A DNA stretch of 44,033 bases from the IMG/VR virus record IMGVR_UViG_3300025112_003060, positions 1 to 44,033 of that record; one strand, 5' to 3'. A program made the position numbers and the translations under genes. Below, piece after piece: positions 16,457 through 24,701 of the stretch. Under the pieces are notes generated by a model that saw only the letters and a list, made by a program, of their open reading frames with translations, did no database searches and was not told the origin of the DNA. Every line of letters starts with the position of its first letter. Position 1 is the first letter of the stretch. Source of the stretch: a virus.

Positions 16457-18352
16457 ATGGCAAACACATCTTTGAATGAAATTGGACAAGAGATTTTTGA
16501 TAGTAGATATGCTTATCCAGGCGAGTCTAAGTGGGCTGATCGGGCGAAGGTTATTGCTAAAACCATAGCGTCTGCCGAGAGAGATGAAGATAAAGAAAAG
16601 GTAGAGAAAGCTATCTACGAAGCTGTTGGATCTGGGGATCTTATTCCTGGAGGTAGAATTATTTATGGGGCTGGTAGAAATAGAGGTAATCACAACCTCC
16701 TTAACTGCTTTGTTATTATTCCTGAGGACTCTGTGGACTCCATTGGGCAGACCGTTAAAGATATGTACAAAATTTCTTGTGCGGGAGGAGGGGTAGGATT
16801 TAATGTATCCAAGATTCGTCCCAAGGGAGATCATATTGGGAGTGTAAATAACTCACATCCAGGAGCGGTTTCAGTTCTTCAGATGATTAATGAGGTGGGT
16901 AATCATGTTCGTGCTGGAAAGAATAGAAGGACAGCACTTATGGGTATTCTTAATATTACTCACCCTGATTTGCTTGAGTTTCTTTCCGTTAAGTTGGATC
17001 AAGGAGAGTTAAATAATTTTAACATTTCTGTAGCTATTACTAACAGATTTCTAGAAGCAGTAGAGTTGAATGAGGATTGGTACTTTTCTTTCAACAATAA
17101 AGAGTATCATTCTTATGAGTTAACTCGTCACAGTCTACATACTCAAGAAATTATTAGCGTTGTTGCTCAGGATGAAGAAGATGCTCTGGCCCGTGCTGAG
17201 AATTTTTATAAGGAAAATTGGGAAGATACCTTTACTTGTAATGGTCAGAATGATATTAGGGCGCGAGACTTATGGGATATGATCTGGAAAAATTCAGTCG
17301 AGTCTGGTGATCCTGGAATTTATAATATTGATTTAGCAAATAGTTACACTAATGTTTCATACTTTGAAAACCTGGATTCAACGAATCCTTGTGGAGAGAT
17401 TTCACTACCTTCTTACGGAAACTGTTGTTTGGGTAATATTAATCTTAGCAATATGGTTCTTGCTGACGGTACTGATTTGGATTGGAAGCGTTTGGCTAAG
17501 ACTGTCAGAACTGGAGTCCGCTTTTTAGATAATGTTCTGACAGTTAATACTTTTCCAACGGACGAGTGTAAAAAAGTTGGTGAGCGGTCTAGAAGAATTG
17601 GTTTGGGGGTAACTGGACTTCATTATATGCTTATTAAATTAGGTTTGCGATATGGTAGTGAGTCTTGTTTAGAATTTCTTGAAAGATTGTTCAGTACTAT
17701 CCGAGATGAAGCATATAAGATGTCTATATACTTATCAAGGGACAAGCAACCATTCCCAGAGTTTAACTATCAAAAATATCTTGAAGAAGACTTTGCAAAG
17801 ACTCTCCCAGCCCGTATTAGAATGCTTATCAAGCGATACGGGATTCGAAATGCTGTCATGCTTACTATTCCTCCTTGCGGCACTATCTCAATGCTCCACG
17901 GGGTTAGTTCGGGTATTGAGCCTATCTTTTCTGCTATGTATAATCGGCGTTATCGGCATAATAATACTTGGAAGGAAAAATTAGTTGTTGACCCCCTCTT
18001 CCGAGAATATTTCGAAGAGGATAAATCGTTGGAGTGTTTCATCGGAGCCTATGATGTTAAACCCGAAGACCACATTCGGGTCCAAGCGACTATACAAAAG
18101 TTCATTGATTCCTGTATCTCAAAAACAATCAATCTTCCCGCCACAGCCACACCTGAAGAGTTTTCTCAAGCGGCTCTGGACTATGCTCCATACCTCAAAG
18201 GTCTTACGGTGTATAGAGCGGGGGCTAAAGAAGGTGAGCCTCTTGAGGCTATCCCTTTAACAGAGGAGAATATTGAGAAACATATGACAGTTTTTGTAAA
18301 TACTGCTCTGGCAAGTGGAGATAAGTGTTCCTTAGCAGGAGGTGAGTGCTAG
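16457..18352 (+). CDS. nrdJ: ribonucleotide reductase, class II-type (NrdJ-like)
   Basis: 631 aa. Reduces ribonucleotides to deoxyribonucleotides for phage DNA synthesis. Visible features: 'NHNLLNCFVI' (first active-site Cys), 'SCAGGGVGFNVS', 'STNPCGEISL' (thiyl-radical Cys and Glu), 'TIPPCGTISM', and the C-terminal Cys pair 'CSLAGGEC'. The single-subunit architecture with no nearby small-subunit gene and the 'NPCGEI' context fit the adenosylcobalamin-dependent class II enzyme. Residues about 225-270 carry an added stretch ('QDEEDALARAENFYKE' and around it) before 'DIRARDLWDMIW'. Its stop overlaps the next gene's GTG. Confidence 0.85.
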   Translation: MANTSLNEIGQEIFDSRYAYPGESKWADRAKVIAKTIASAERDEDKEKVEKAIYEAVGSGDLIPGGRIIYGAGRNRGNHNLLNCFVIIPEDSVDSIGQTVKDMYKISCAGGGVGFNVSKIRPKGDHIGSVNNSHPGAVSVLQMINEVGNHVRAGKNRRTALMGILNITHPDLLEFLSVKLDQGELNNFNISVAITNRFLEAVELNEDWYFSFNNKEYHSYELTRHSLHTQEIISVVAQDEEDALARAENFYKENWEDTFTCNGQNDIRARDLWDMIWKNSVESGDPGIYNIDLANSYTNVSYFENLDSTNPCGEISLPSYGNCCLGNINLSNMVLADGTDLDWKRLAKTVRTGVRFLDNVLTVNTFPTDECKKVGERSRRIGLGVTGLHYMLIKLGLRYGSESCLEFLERLFSTIRDEAYKMSIYLSRDKQPFPEFNYQKYLEEDFAKTLPARIRMLIKRYGIRNAVMLTIPPCGTISMLHGVSSGIEPIFSAMYNRRYRHNNTWKEKLVVDPLFREYFEEDKSLECFIGAYDVKPEDHIRVQATIQKFIDSCISKTINLPATATPEEFSQAALDYAPYLKGLTVYRAGAKEGEPLEAIPLTEENIEKHMTVFVNTALASGDKCSLAGGEC

Positions 18353-18870
18353 TGGCAACATACGAATGGGTTTGTAGAGAGTGTAAAATCTATTGGGATA
18401 GGGAGTATCGTGTTGGAAAAGCTCCTTCTAAAACTAGATGTCCTGAATGTAGAAAACTCTCTGAGAGATACTGGCAGAATCAGGGTGTGGGAATTTCTTT
18501 TAAAGATGATGGAACAGGAAATCAAAAAAATCCAGGAGTCCAAGATTTTCATACTGTAAGACGCAGATATCAAAAATTCTTTAAAGAGGGGTACGATAGA
18601 GATTCTGCTAATAGATTTTTGCATAAACAAATTGATGCCAGTAAAAGTGCTATGGATGATGAATCTTTTAGGTATAGATCAGCAACTGTGGATTGGGATA
18701 AATTTGCAGAGGTTAGGGGTTTGAAAAAGGTGAGTGATAAAGAGGCTAAAAATAAGTTAGAAAGGTCTCGAAAACTAACTGCTGAGGCGTATGATAGAGC
18801 GAACAAGATGGGCTATAAAGACATCGGAAAAACCAACTTAGATATTACAAAACCTAACAAGAACAAATAA
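18352..18870 (+). CDS. zinc-ribbon protein with helical tail
   Basis: 172 aa from GTG at 18352 (TAGTG overlap with the reductase stop; another GTG sits at 18346). The N terminus 'YEWVCRECKIYWD' with 'TRCPECRKLSERYWQNQG' is a Cys4 zinc ribbon like that of the FmdB family. The rest, 120 residues, is Lys/Arg/Asp-rich and helical with 'QKFFKEGYDRDSANRFLH'. Not assigned to a function. The position between ribonucleotide reductase and helicase may mean a replication or host-interaction role, but that is speculation. Confidence 0.65.
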   Translation: MATYEWVCRECKIYWDREYRVGKAPSKTRCPECRKLSERYWQNQGVGISFKDDGTGNQKNPGVQDFHTVRRRYQKFFKEGYDRDSANRFLHKQIDASKSAMDDESFRYRSATVDWDKFAEVRGLKKVSDKEAKNKLERSRKLTAEAYDRANKMGYKDIGKTNLDITKPNKNK

Positions 18871-18875
18871 CAGCC

Positions 18876-20186
18876 ATGGCTTACGATTTTAGTGAGAATA
18901 TCCAAAGAGGTATTCTCTACCTCCTGAAATCTAATAAAGATTTCTACCTACAGATTGTCAACTTAGTTCAGCCTGATTACTTTGAGTTCCCTTCTCATTC
19001 AAAGATTTTTGAGAAGGTTAGAGAACATTATGATAAGTATGGTAAGCTTCCTACGGATGATTTTATTGTTCAGGATGTGAAGCCTACGCTGAGTCCTAGA
19101 GAGAATGTGTCGGACTATGAGGATGAGCTTTCTTACATTAATAATGTAGATACTTCAACCACTACCAACACAGAATATTTGTTGGATTTGGTGGAGGGGT
19201 TCGCCAAAAAGGAGGCGATGAAATCTGCTATAGCTCAAAGTATTTCGCTAATTAAAGATGACCGTGTTGATGAGGTGGAGGCTTTGGTTAGGAAAGCTCT
19301 TCTTATTAACCGAGATGTTGATACGGGACAAAATTATTTCAAAGATATTTTAGGTAGATGGGATAGAATATTTAATAAGAAACAAGAAGAAAAGTATAAG
19401 ACCTTCCTGCCGTTAATCAATAAATCCTTGGAGGGTGGTTTGGGCTCCAAGGAAATGGCTATGGTGGTAGCCCCTCCGGGGGTGGGTAAATCCTTGTTTT
19501 TGGTGAATCAAGGAGTCCACTCTATGATTGAGGGTAGGAAAGTCTTATATGTTTCATTGGAAATGAGTGAGGATAAGATCGCACAGAGGTTTGATTCAAT
19601 TATGACCTTGGTGCCACAGTTCAAGCTTAAGGATCCTGCTAACCAACTCACGGTTAAGGAACGATTAGATATGTTCCAGAAAGAGTTCCCTGGAAGCCAG
19701 TTGGTTATTAAAGAATTTCCTACAAGCCAAGCATCTATTAACACGGTTCGCAACTTGTTAGTTCAATTAAAAAATTATGATGATTTTGAGCCTGATTTGT
19801 TGATTATTGATTACTTAGAACTGTTGCGCCCCACTAGGGAGATTCAGCAAGAGTATCAAGCCCAACAGAAGATCGCTGAGGAGTTGCGGGGAGTTGCAAT
19901 GGAACATGATATCTTAGTGTGGACTGCTACTCAGACGAACAGACAGGGCCGAATGGTGAAGATTATTACAGACGCAGAGTTAGGGGATTCCTATGGTAAG
20001 ATTAGGACTTGTGATTTTGCCTTATCTCTCAACCAATCCGAAGAAGAGTTTGATCAGGGAACAATGAGGGCGTTTGTTATTAAGTCTCGCAACGGTAGAC
20101 CCAGGTTTGTGGTGCCCATGGAAGTAGATTATAGTGTTCTCAGAATGTCAGAGGCCGATGAACTCTTTTCAGAAGGCTCCTCTTGA
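18876..20186 (+). CDS. replicative DNA helicase, DnaB/T4 gp41-like
   Basis: 436 aa. Hexameric 5'-3' helicase for the replication fork. An N-terminal helical domain (about residues 1-140) is followed by the RecA-type motor: Walker A 'VAPPGVGKSLFL' (about 198-209), 'VLYVSLEMSEDKIAQR', Walker B 'DLLIIDYLELLRP', and 'VWTATQTNRQ' as sensor. The C terminus has 'VIKSRNGRPRFVVP', the arginine-finger region of DnaB-type enzymes. The length fits gp41/DnaB. No primase domain is fused. Start ATG in 'CAGCCATGGC', only a few bases after the previous stop. Confidence 0.93.
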   Translation: MAYDFSENIQRGILYLLKSNKDFYLQIVNLVQPDYFEFPSHSKIFEKVREHYDKYGKLPTDDFIVQDVKPTLSPRENVSDYEDELSYINNVDTSTTTNTEYLLDLVEGFAKKEAMKSAIAQSISLIKDDRVDEVEALVRKALLINRDVDTGQNYFKDILGRWDRIFNKKQEEKYKTFLPLINKSLEGGLGSKEMAMVVAPPGVGKSLFLVNQGVHSMIEGRKVLYVSLEMSEDKIAQRFDSIMTLVPQFKLKDPANQLTVKERLDMFQKEFPGSQLVIKEFPTSQASINTVRNLLVQLKNYDDFEPDLLIIDYLELLRPTREIQQEYQAQQKIAEELRGVAMEHDILVWTATQTNRQGRMVKIITDAELGDSYGKIRTCDFALSLNQSEEEFDQGTMRAFVIKSRNGRPRFVVPMEVDYSVLRMSEADELFSEGSS

Positions 20187-20518
20187 AATCAAAGAAAGCA
20201 CCCCCCATCCATTCTATGGAAGTATATACGGGAGTAAAAACTTTTAAGATACAACAAAAGGCTTTAACTAAAGATAGTCTTTATGGGTGTGTAGAATTTC
20301 CTAAATCTTTATTGACGATAGATCCTAACCAATGTATAGAAGACTATAAAGGAACTCTATTGCATGAAATTTGTCACATAGGGTTTGATTTGTATGGGCT
20401 GGGGGATGATGATGATATGCCCCAAATAGGTAACGAATTCCTAACAACTGTCACCTCCAATATGGTTCAACAACTAGCTGGATTAAATAAAGAATTATTT
20501 AGGTTTATTTTTGAGTAA
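20183..20518 (+). CDS. HExxH metalloprotein, peptidase-like
   Basis: 111 aa. The motif 'LLHEICHIGFDLYGLG' contains HEICH, a zinc HExxH site, with 'GNEFLTTVTSNMVQQL' behind it, where the second Glu/His ligand of small metalloproteases would be expected. Short phage proteins of this form are common and unassigned; some resemble ImmA/IrrE- or SprT-like zinc proteins. Start could be TTG at 20183 (overlapping the helicase stop, CTTGA) or ATG at 20216 ('MEVYTGVKTF'); the latter leaves the domain whole. No activity is proven. Confidence 0.65.
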   Translation: MKSKKAPPIHSMEVYTGVKTFKIQQKALTKDSLYGCVEFPKSLLTIDPNQCIEDYKGTLLHEICHIGFDLYGLGDDDDMPQIGNEFLTTVTSNMVQQLAGLNKELFRFIFE

Positions 20519-20530
20519 CCTAAATAAGGT

Positions 20531-20923
20531 ATGAAAGATTTAGAGCTTAAAGATATTATGGACAGGCCCGTTAGGCCCCTTACCTTGTTGTCAGTTTATA
20601 GGAATGGTTGGTGGCAGTTCACAACTCCTGTTAATCCTGTGCGTACTGTAGACAACCAAAGTTATTATTTAATTAGTGAAAAATTTGGATTGGGTAGACA
20701 AGGAACTTGGAATCCTAAAATACTTGCTAAAAGAGGTTCTCCTGGGGATTACATTTCCCAAGATCAATTTGGTGAGTATGCGTTAGTCACAGAGGGAGAA
20801 TATAAAAGATTATTTCCGTCACCTAACTTGAATCCTCCGAGTACCCCCACCAACTCAACCCAGCTACAAGATCCAAACTTTTTAACAAATATTTCAAAAA
20901 AATCCAACCCTGCTCGACTGTAA
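20531..20923 (+). CDS. unknown protein with aromatic N-terminal part
   Basis: 130 aa. Contains 'SVYRNGWWQFTTPVNP', 'YYLISEKFGLG', and then a Pro/Ser/Thr/Asn-rich C-terminal tail ('SPNLNPPSTPTNSTQL'). The first 95 residues look like one small globular domain and the tail is likely disordered. No family recognised. It lies between the metalloprotein and the UvsY-like gene in the same direction, likely in the same transcript. Confidence 0.6.
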   Translation: MKDLELKDIMDRPVRPLTLLSVYRNGWWQFTTPVNPVRTVDNQSYYLISEKFGLGRQGTWNPKILAKRGSPGDYISQDQFGEYALVTEGEYKRLFPSPNLNPPSTPTNSTQLQDPNFLTNISKKSNPARL

Positions 20924-20967
20924 TAGTACAACGATAAAACTTATACCTCTTAATACGGGATACTAAT

Positions 20968-21399
20968 ATGCAGGAATTAATTGAATCACTAGAAGATTTT
21001 ACTTGGGAAAATTATAAAGACATTAGTGATGCTTTGGTGCGGTTTGATGATCATAGCGTGGAGAATGAGATGTTTCGACAAGCATCTGTTTACTCCTACT
21101 ATTTCGGATTGATGAGCATGGCTAAGAGAAAGGTTAATGAGTGTAGTGTGGAGATCACTCGCTATGCCGCTAATCTTAGGAAGGTCTCTAAGGGGCAGTC
21201 TACTACTAAAGTAACTGCCAAAGACCTTGATGATATTGTCCTTGGTGACACCTACTATACTGAATTGCAGACCAATTTGGATGAGGCTACTTTTAAATAT
21301 GAAATGCTTAAGGGCCTTGTACGAGCCCTTGAACAAAAAAAAGATATGTTACAACAAATTTCTGCAAATAAACGAGAAGAAACGAAACTATATAAATGA
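20968..21399 (+). CDS. UvsY-like recombination mediator (tentative)
   Basis: 143 aa, almost wholly helical. It has 'QASVYSYYFGLMSMAKRKV', a long Lys/Asp-rich segment and a final helix 'ALEQKKDMLQQISANKRE'. Length, helical make-up, the YSYYFG-type first helix and its location just before the gp32-like SSB resemble UvsY, the T4 mediator that loads UvsX onto SSB-coated DNA. The likeness is by layout, not by a diagnostic motif, so an unrelated helical phage protein is possible. A T4-late-like TATAAATG occurs near its 3' end, just before the SSB gene. Confidence 0.5.
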   Translation: MQELIESLEDFTWENYKDISDALVRFDDHSVENEMFRQASVYSYYFGLMSMAKRKVNECSVEITRYAANLRKVSKGQSTTKVTAKDLDDIVLGDTYYTELQTNLDEATFKYEMLKGLVRALEQKKDMLQQISANKREETKLYK

Positions 21400-21440
21400 T
21401 ACTACTATCATACACTAACCACTAACTAAAGGAAACTAAA

Positions 21441-22175
21441 ATGGCTATTGATCTTAACGCTCTTAGAGCAAAACACGAACAACTTAACAACCCACAAACG
21501 GGTAACAACGCAGACTTCCTTAAGAAGTTCTATCAAATTCCTGAGGGCAGCAACGCTGTTCGCATTCTTCCTTGGAGGGATGATGAGAGGGAATTCTATG
21601 CGGAAACTAAGATTCATCGAGTTCCTGGACCTGATGATTCTGTAAAAAATATGCATTGCCGCAAGGTGCATGGTGAGGCTTGCCCAATGTGTGATCTTTA
21701 CTTTGCTTTGTGGAAAACGGGGCGCAAGGAAGACGAAACTCTTGCTCGCCAAATTAAGCCCCGCGCTCGCTACTATTTGAACATTCTTGCTAGGGAAAGC
21801 GGGGATATTAAAATCCTCTCTATTGGGGTAATCCTTTTCAAGAAGATTATTGGTGCGATGCTTGATGAAGACTTCGGGGACATTACTGATCCCGAAACTG
21901 GGCACGATTTTAAAATCGTGAAGGAGATGGATGGACAATGGCCGAAGTACGATCAGTCTCAGCCCCGCCCTAAATCATCTCCTCTCGGTAGTAAAGCCGA
22001 GATTGCATCCTTTATGGATAGTCTCCATGAAATTCATGAGCTTGTGAAGCTTGAAGAATATGAGGATGTTAAAAAAGCTGCTGCGATTCTTACTGGAGTT
22101 GCAGTACAAGGTACTCCTTCATCAGAGACTGAGGAAGTTTCTGATAATGATTACCTCTCTAAATTGCAAAGTTAA
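21441..22175 (+). CDS. single-stranded DNA-binding protein, T4 gp32-like
   Basis: 244 aa. The N terminus has 'AIDLNALRAKHEQLNN', followed by 'KFYQIPEGSNAVRILPW'. The core contains 'NMHCRKVHGEACPMCDLYFA' with Cys/His residues for the zinc site of gp32-type proteins and then 'KPRARYYLNILARE'. The tail 'SSETEEVSDNDYLSKL' is acidic, as in SSBs, for contacts to partner proteins. Good RBS (AAAGGA). Position after the UvsY-like gene and among replication genes agrees. Confidence 0.85.
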   Translation: MAIDLNALRAKHEQLNNPQTGNNADFLKKFYQIPEGSNAVRILPWRDDEREFYAETKIHRVPGPDDSVKNMHCRKVHGEACPMCDLYFALWKTGRKEDETLARQIKPRARYYLNILARESGDIKILSIGVILFKKIIGAMLDEDFGDITDPETGHDFKIVKEMDGQWPKYDQSQPRPKSSPLGSKAEIASFMDSLHEIHELVKLEEYEDVKKAAAILTGVAVQGTPSSETEEVSDNDYLSKLQS

Positions 22176-22181
22176 TTACTT

Positions 22182-22709
22182 ATGAAAAATATTTTTCTAA
22201 CACTTATTTGTGTTTTTATGTTGGGTACAGGGGTGGTGTCCTGTACGGCTCTTGAGGGGTTCTTCGGAGAAGGCACAGTTTTCACCACTCAGGATCAACT
22301 CCAAGAAGGGGAAGAAGGTGCTATTATTCCCTGGGACCAGCTACCTGAGGCTGTGAAGGATAAAATCCCTGAGGGGACTGCTCTTGTCATGGCAAATAAA
22401 GATCAGTTAGTTACTGATGCTGCTTATATTCTTGCTGGCGGTGTCTTGGATGGGGATGCTCTTGGTGGCATGATCGACGCTGGTTTTGGTATCGCCAGCA
22501 CCTTCCTTCCTGGGCTTGCTGCATGGGAAGGTGTGGTTACTCTGTTTAGCCAACGAAAGCGAAAGCATTATGTGAAGGCTGCTAAGGCTATTATCCCCAC
22601 AGATAAGAATCTGGACTTCGGAGGCGCAGTTGGCAGTATTGCTGCTGCTTTAGGAATGGTACATTCTTCCGAAGGTACGAAAGAAGTTTTTGAGGATGAG
22701 GAAGTTTAA
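22182..22709 (+). CDS. putative lipoprotein, exclusion or envelope protein
   Basis: 175 aa. N terminus 'MKNIFLTLICVFMLGTGVVS' and Cys21 form a lipoprotein signal peptide with lipobox VVSC. The mature part begins near 'CTALEGFFGEG', is acidic ('DQLQEGEEG'), then carries a hydrophobic Gly/Ala-rich stretch 'ALGGMIDAGFGIASTFLPGL' followed by basic 'SQRKRKHYVK'. So it is likely anchored in the host envelope with a second membrane-active helix. Phage lipoproteins commonly block superinfection or act in lysis (family knowledge), but no specific family is recognised here. The next genes begin after the terminator at 22733. Confidence 0.65.
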   Translation: MKNIFLTLICVFMLGTGVVSCTALEGFFGEGTVFTTQDQLQEGEEGAIIPWDQLPEAVKDKIPEGTALVMANKDQLVTDAAYILAGGVLDGDALGGMIDAGFGIASTFLPGLAAWEGVVTLFSQRKRKHYVKAAKAIIPTDKNLDFGGAVGSIAAALGMVHSSEGTKEVFEDEEV

Positions 22710-22725
22710 AAAATAATTTTTATTC

Positions 22726-22731
22726 TATAAT
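22726..22731 (+). promoter_or_regulatory. TATAAT box overlapping a terminator
   Basis: TTCTATAATAGG without a -35. The expected start about 7 nt downstream (near 22738) falls inside the 5' arm of the terminator stem, so transcripts from this box would lack most of that arm. Confidence 0.55.
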
Positions 22732-22732
22732 A

Positions 22733-22766
22733 GGAAGGCATCTGTTCTGGGTGCCTTCCTTTTTTA
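22733..22766 (+). terminator. rho-independent terminator before glycan gene block
   Basis: Stem GGAAGGCA (22733-22740) with TGCCTTCC (22752-22759), 11-nt loop, then TTTTTT. It separates the replication operon from the sugar genes; the next ATG (22769) lies right behind the T-tract and has no Shine-Dalgarno. Confidence 0.9.
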
Positions 22767-22768
22767 TT

Positions 22769-23938
22769 ATGGCTAATAAACTAAAAATACTTTGTGCCCC
22801 TTCGAATGAGGGGGGCTGCGCCTACTACCGCATTATAGCTCCTTACAAGAAGCTTGAAGAGCTTTATCCTGACCGAGTGGAGATTCGATGGAACAAGAAT
22901 CCACTAGGTATTAATGAAAAGGATGGCTCTTGGCAACAGGGGTGGGACTTTGAAGATATGAAGTGGGCAGACATCGTATTCACTCAAAATCTCTCTAACT
23001 TCGGGGGAAACTACACGGCAAGAATTATTGGAAAAGCTAAAGAATTCGGGAAGTTTGTCCACTATGATACCGATGATTTGCTGACCAATATTTATGAGGG
23101 ACATAGATTATACAGTGTTTACAAGGAGAAGGGCTTAGAAGATATTACGAAGTTTATATACAGCCACTCAGACCTAGTGAGCGTGACACAGAAAAAGTTT
23201 GCTGAACGAGTTGCTCCATACTGTAGTCCTAATAATGCACTCGCTGTTATAAAAAATAGTATAGATTATAATCTCCCGTGCTGGAACATGGAGAAAGTTC
23301 CTAGGCCAAAGAAGAACTACTGCCGCTTTGGTTGGGTTGGCGGCATCCATCATGAGCAAGACCTACGATACTTCTCTGGTGTACCTCATTTTGTGAACCA
23401 ACGAGTGGGGAGGGAGAATTGTCGGTGGGACTTTTACGGACACCCACCTCCCCAAACTCCTCCTGATGACTGGCAGTATGATGTGTGGAGAAAGTATAAG
23501 AGCATTATTCTTAGAGGATTTAAAGGAGGCAAGAACTGGGATGTTCATTACGCACAACTCCCTGATAGGTATGGTCAAATGTTTACTCATATGGATGTAG
23601 CCCTTGCTCCTCTTGAGATGAATGATTTCAATGATTCAAAATCTGAAATTAAGGTGGCTGAGTGTGGAAGATACAAGATTCCTCTTGTGGCATCTAATGT
23701 AGGATCTTATGATGAGTGGATTGTAAATGGAGAAACGGGGTATTTAATTGAACCAGGAAAATCTCATGTTTCAGATTGGACTAGAATATTAACTAAGATG
23801 GCTAAAAATCCTGGCTTGGTTAGGGAGATGGGGGAAAACCTCCACACTCTCACGGAACCAGCGTTTGATATGAATAAGGTTGCTAAGGGAAGACTTGATT
23901 TATATGAGGAGTTGATGAGTGTCAAAGTCCAAGGTTAG
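22769..23938 (+). CDS. glycosyltransferase, GT-B/GT4-like
   Basis: 389 aa from the ATG at 22769 (an in-frame GTG at 22751 sits in the terminator and is less likely). N-terminal Rossmann-like domain 'KLKILCAPSNEGGCAYYRI', middle 'FVHYDTDD', and C-terminal domain with 'FGWVGGIHHEQDL', 'ALAPLEMNDFNDSKSEIKVAE' minus a few residues of linker, and 'IPLVASNVGSYDEWI', the sugar-nucleotide binding segment of family 4 glycosyltransferases. Likely transfers an activated sugar onto a host-surface or phage glycan. First of a run of glycan genes; overlaps the next by 20 nt. Confidence 0.8.
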   Translation: MANKLKILCAPSNEGGCAYYRIIAPYKKLEELYPDRVEIRWNKNPLGINEKDGSWQQGWDFEDMKWADIVFTQNLSNFGGNYTARIIGKAKEFGKFVHYDTDDLLTNIYEGHRLYSVYKEKGLEDITKFIYSHSDLVSVTQKKFAERVAPYCSPNNALAVIKNSIDYNLPCWNMEKVPRPKKNYCRFGWVGGIHHEQDLRYFSGVPHFVNQRVGRENCRWDFYGHPPPQTPPDDWQYDVWRKYKSIILRGFKGGKNWDVHYAQLPDRYGQMFTHMDVALAPLEMNDFNDSKSEIKVAECGRYKIPLVASNVGSYDEWIVNGETGYLIEPGKSHVSDWTRILTKMAKNPGLVREMGENLHTLTEPAFDMNKVAKGRLDLYEELMSVKVQG

Positions 23939-24701
23939 TATTGTAAGTAGTTGGACTCGTCCTGGAGGCGGTACGGTTGCTCACATAAATCTAACTAATT
24001 TGTTAAATGAGAATGGGTATGATTGCACATTTTACGGCCCCAATCATTGGCACATAGATAAGTGTAAAGGGGCCTCTATTGAGAAGTGTTTAGTTGGCCC
24101 AGATGATATTTTAATTAGCCACTTTATTCAAGTCCCTGCTGAAGTTCGGCCCAAGAAGCATATTTTGTACTGTCATGAAAAAGATATTTTTCCTCTCAAA
24201 AATGTTTCTCTAGCACAGTATGATTTGATAGTATATGTAAGTAATTCCCAAAAGGAGTGGCAAGGAGTAAATCATCCTTCTGTAATTATTCCTCCTTTTG
24301 TTAAAAAGGTAAATTGGACAAATCCTAAAAATGGAGTAGCTGGGATTATCGGGAGTGTTGATAAAAATAAACAAACTCATGAATCTATTCATAGGGCTGC
24401 TAGAGATGGTTTTTCCACAATTAAGCTTTTTGGAGAAGTTACAGATAGGATGTATTTTGAGGAAAAAGTGAAACCTGCGATGGATATTCAAGCTGAGGTC
24501 ACACTAGAAGGTCATGAGGACGATCCTGAGACCATGTACGGGCAGATCAGTAAGGTCTACCACTCGTCCCTTAGCGAGACCTATGGGCTTGTAGAAGCTG
24601 AGTGCAAGCTCGCTGGGATCCCCTTTAAGGGACCTAGTAATGGCCAGGATATTTTAGATAAGGAGGAGATATTAGAACGATGGAAAAAAATCCTAAACTA
24701 A
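23919..24701 (+). CDS. glycosyltransferase, GT-B-like (short)
   Basis: 260 aa. 'IVSSWTRPGGGTVAHINLTN' is a GT-B N-terminal loop with the GGG-type nucleotide contact. Later 'GIIGSVDKNKQTHESIHRAA' and 'VYHSSLSETYGLVEAECKLA' form the C-terminal E-x7-E-type helix. It lacks the second half of a full GT4 and is shorter than usual (350-400 aa). Overlaps both neighbours (20 and 22 nt), so expressed with them. Donor and acceptor cannot be read from sequence. Confidence 0.7.
   Translation: MSKSKVSIVSSWTRPGGGTVAHINLTNLLNENGYDCTFYGPNHWHIDKCKGASIEKCLVGPDDILISHFIQVPAEVRPKKHILYCHEKDIFPLKNVSLAQYDLIVYVSNSQKEWQGVNHPSVIIPPFVKKVNWTNPKNGVAGIIGSVDKNKQTHESIHRAARDGFSTIKLFGEVTDRMYFEEKVKPAMDIQAEVTLEGHEDDPETMYGQISKVYHSSLSETYGLVEAECKLAGIPFKGPSNGQDILDKEEILERWKKILN

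Noticed and set aside
21389-21399. TATAAATG (T4-late-like box) at the end of the UvsY-like gene, before the SSB
   Set aside because: It differs from the TATAATA boxes, lies about 45 nt before the SSB ATG, and that gene has a good RBS; not enough to call a promoter.
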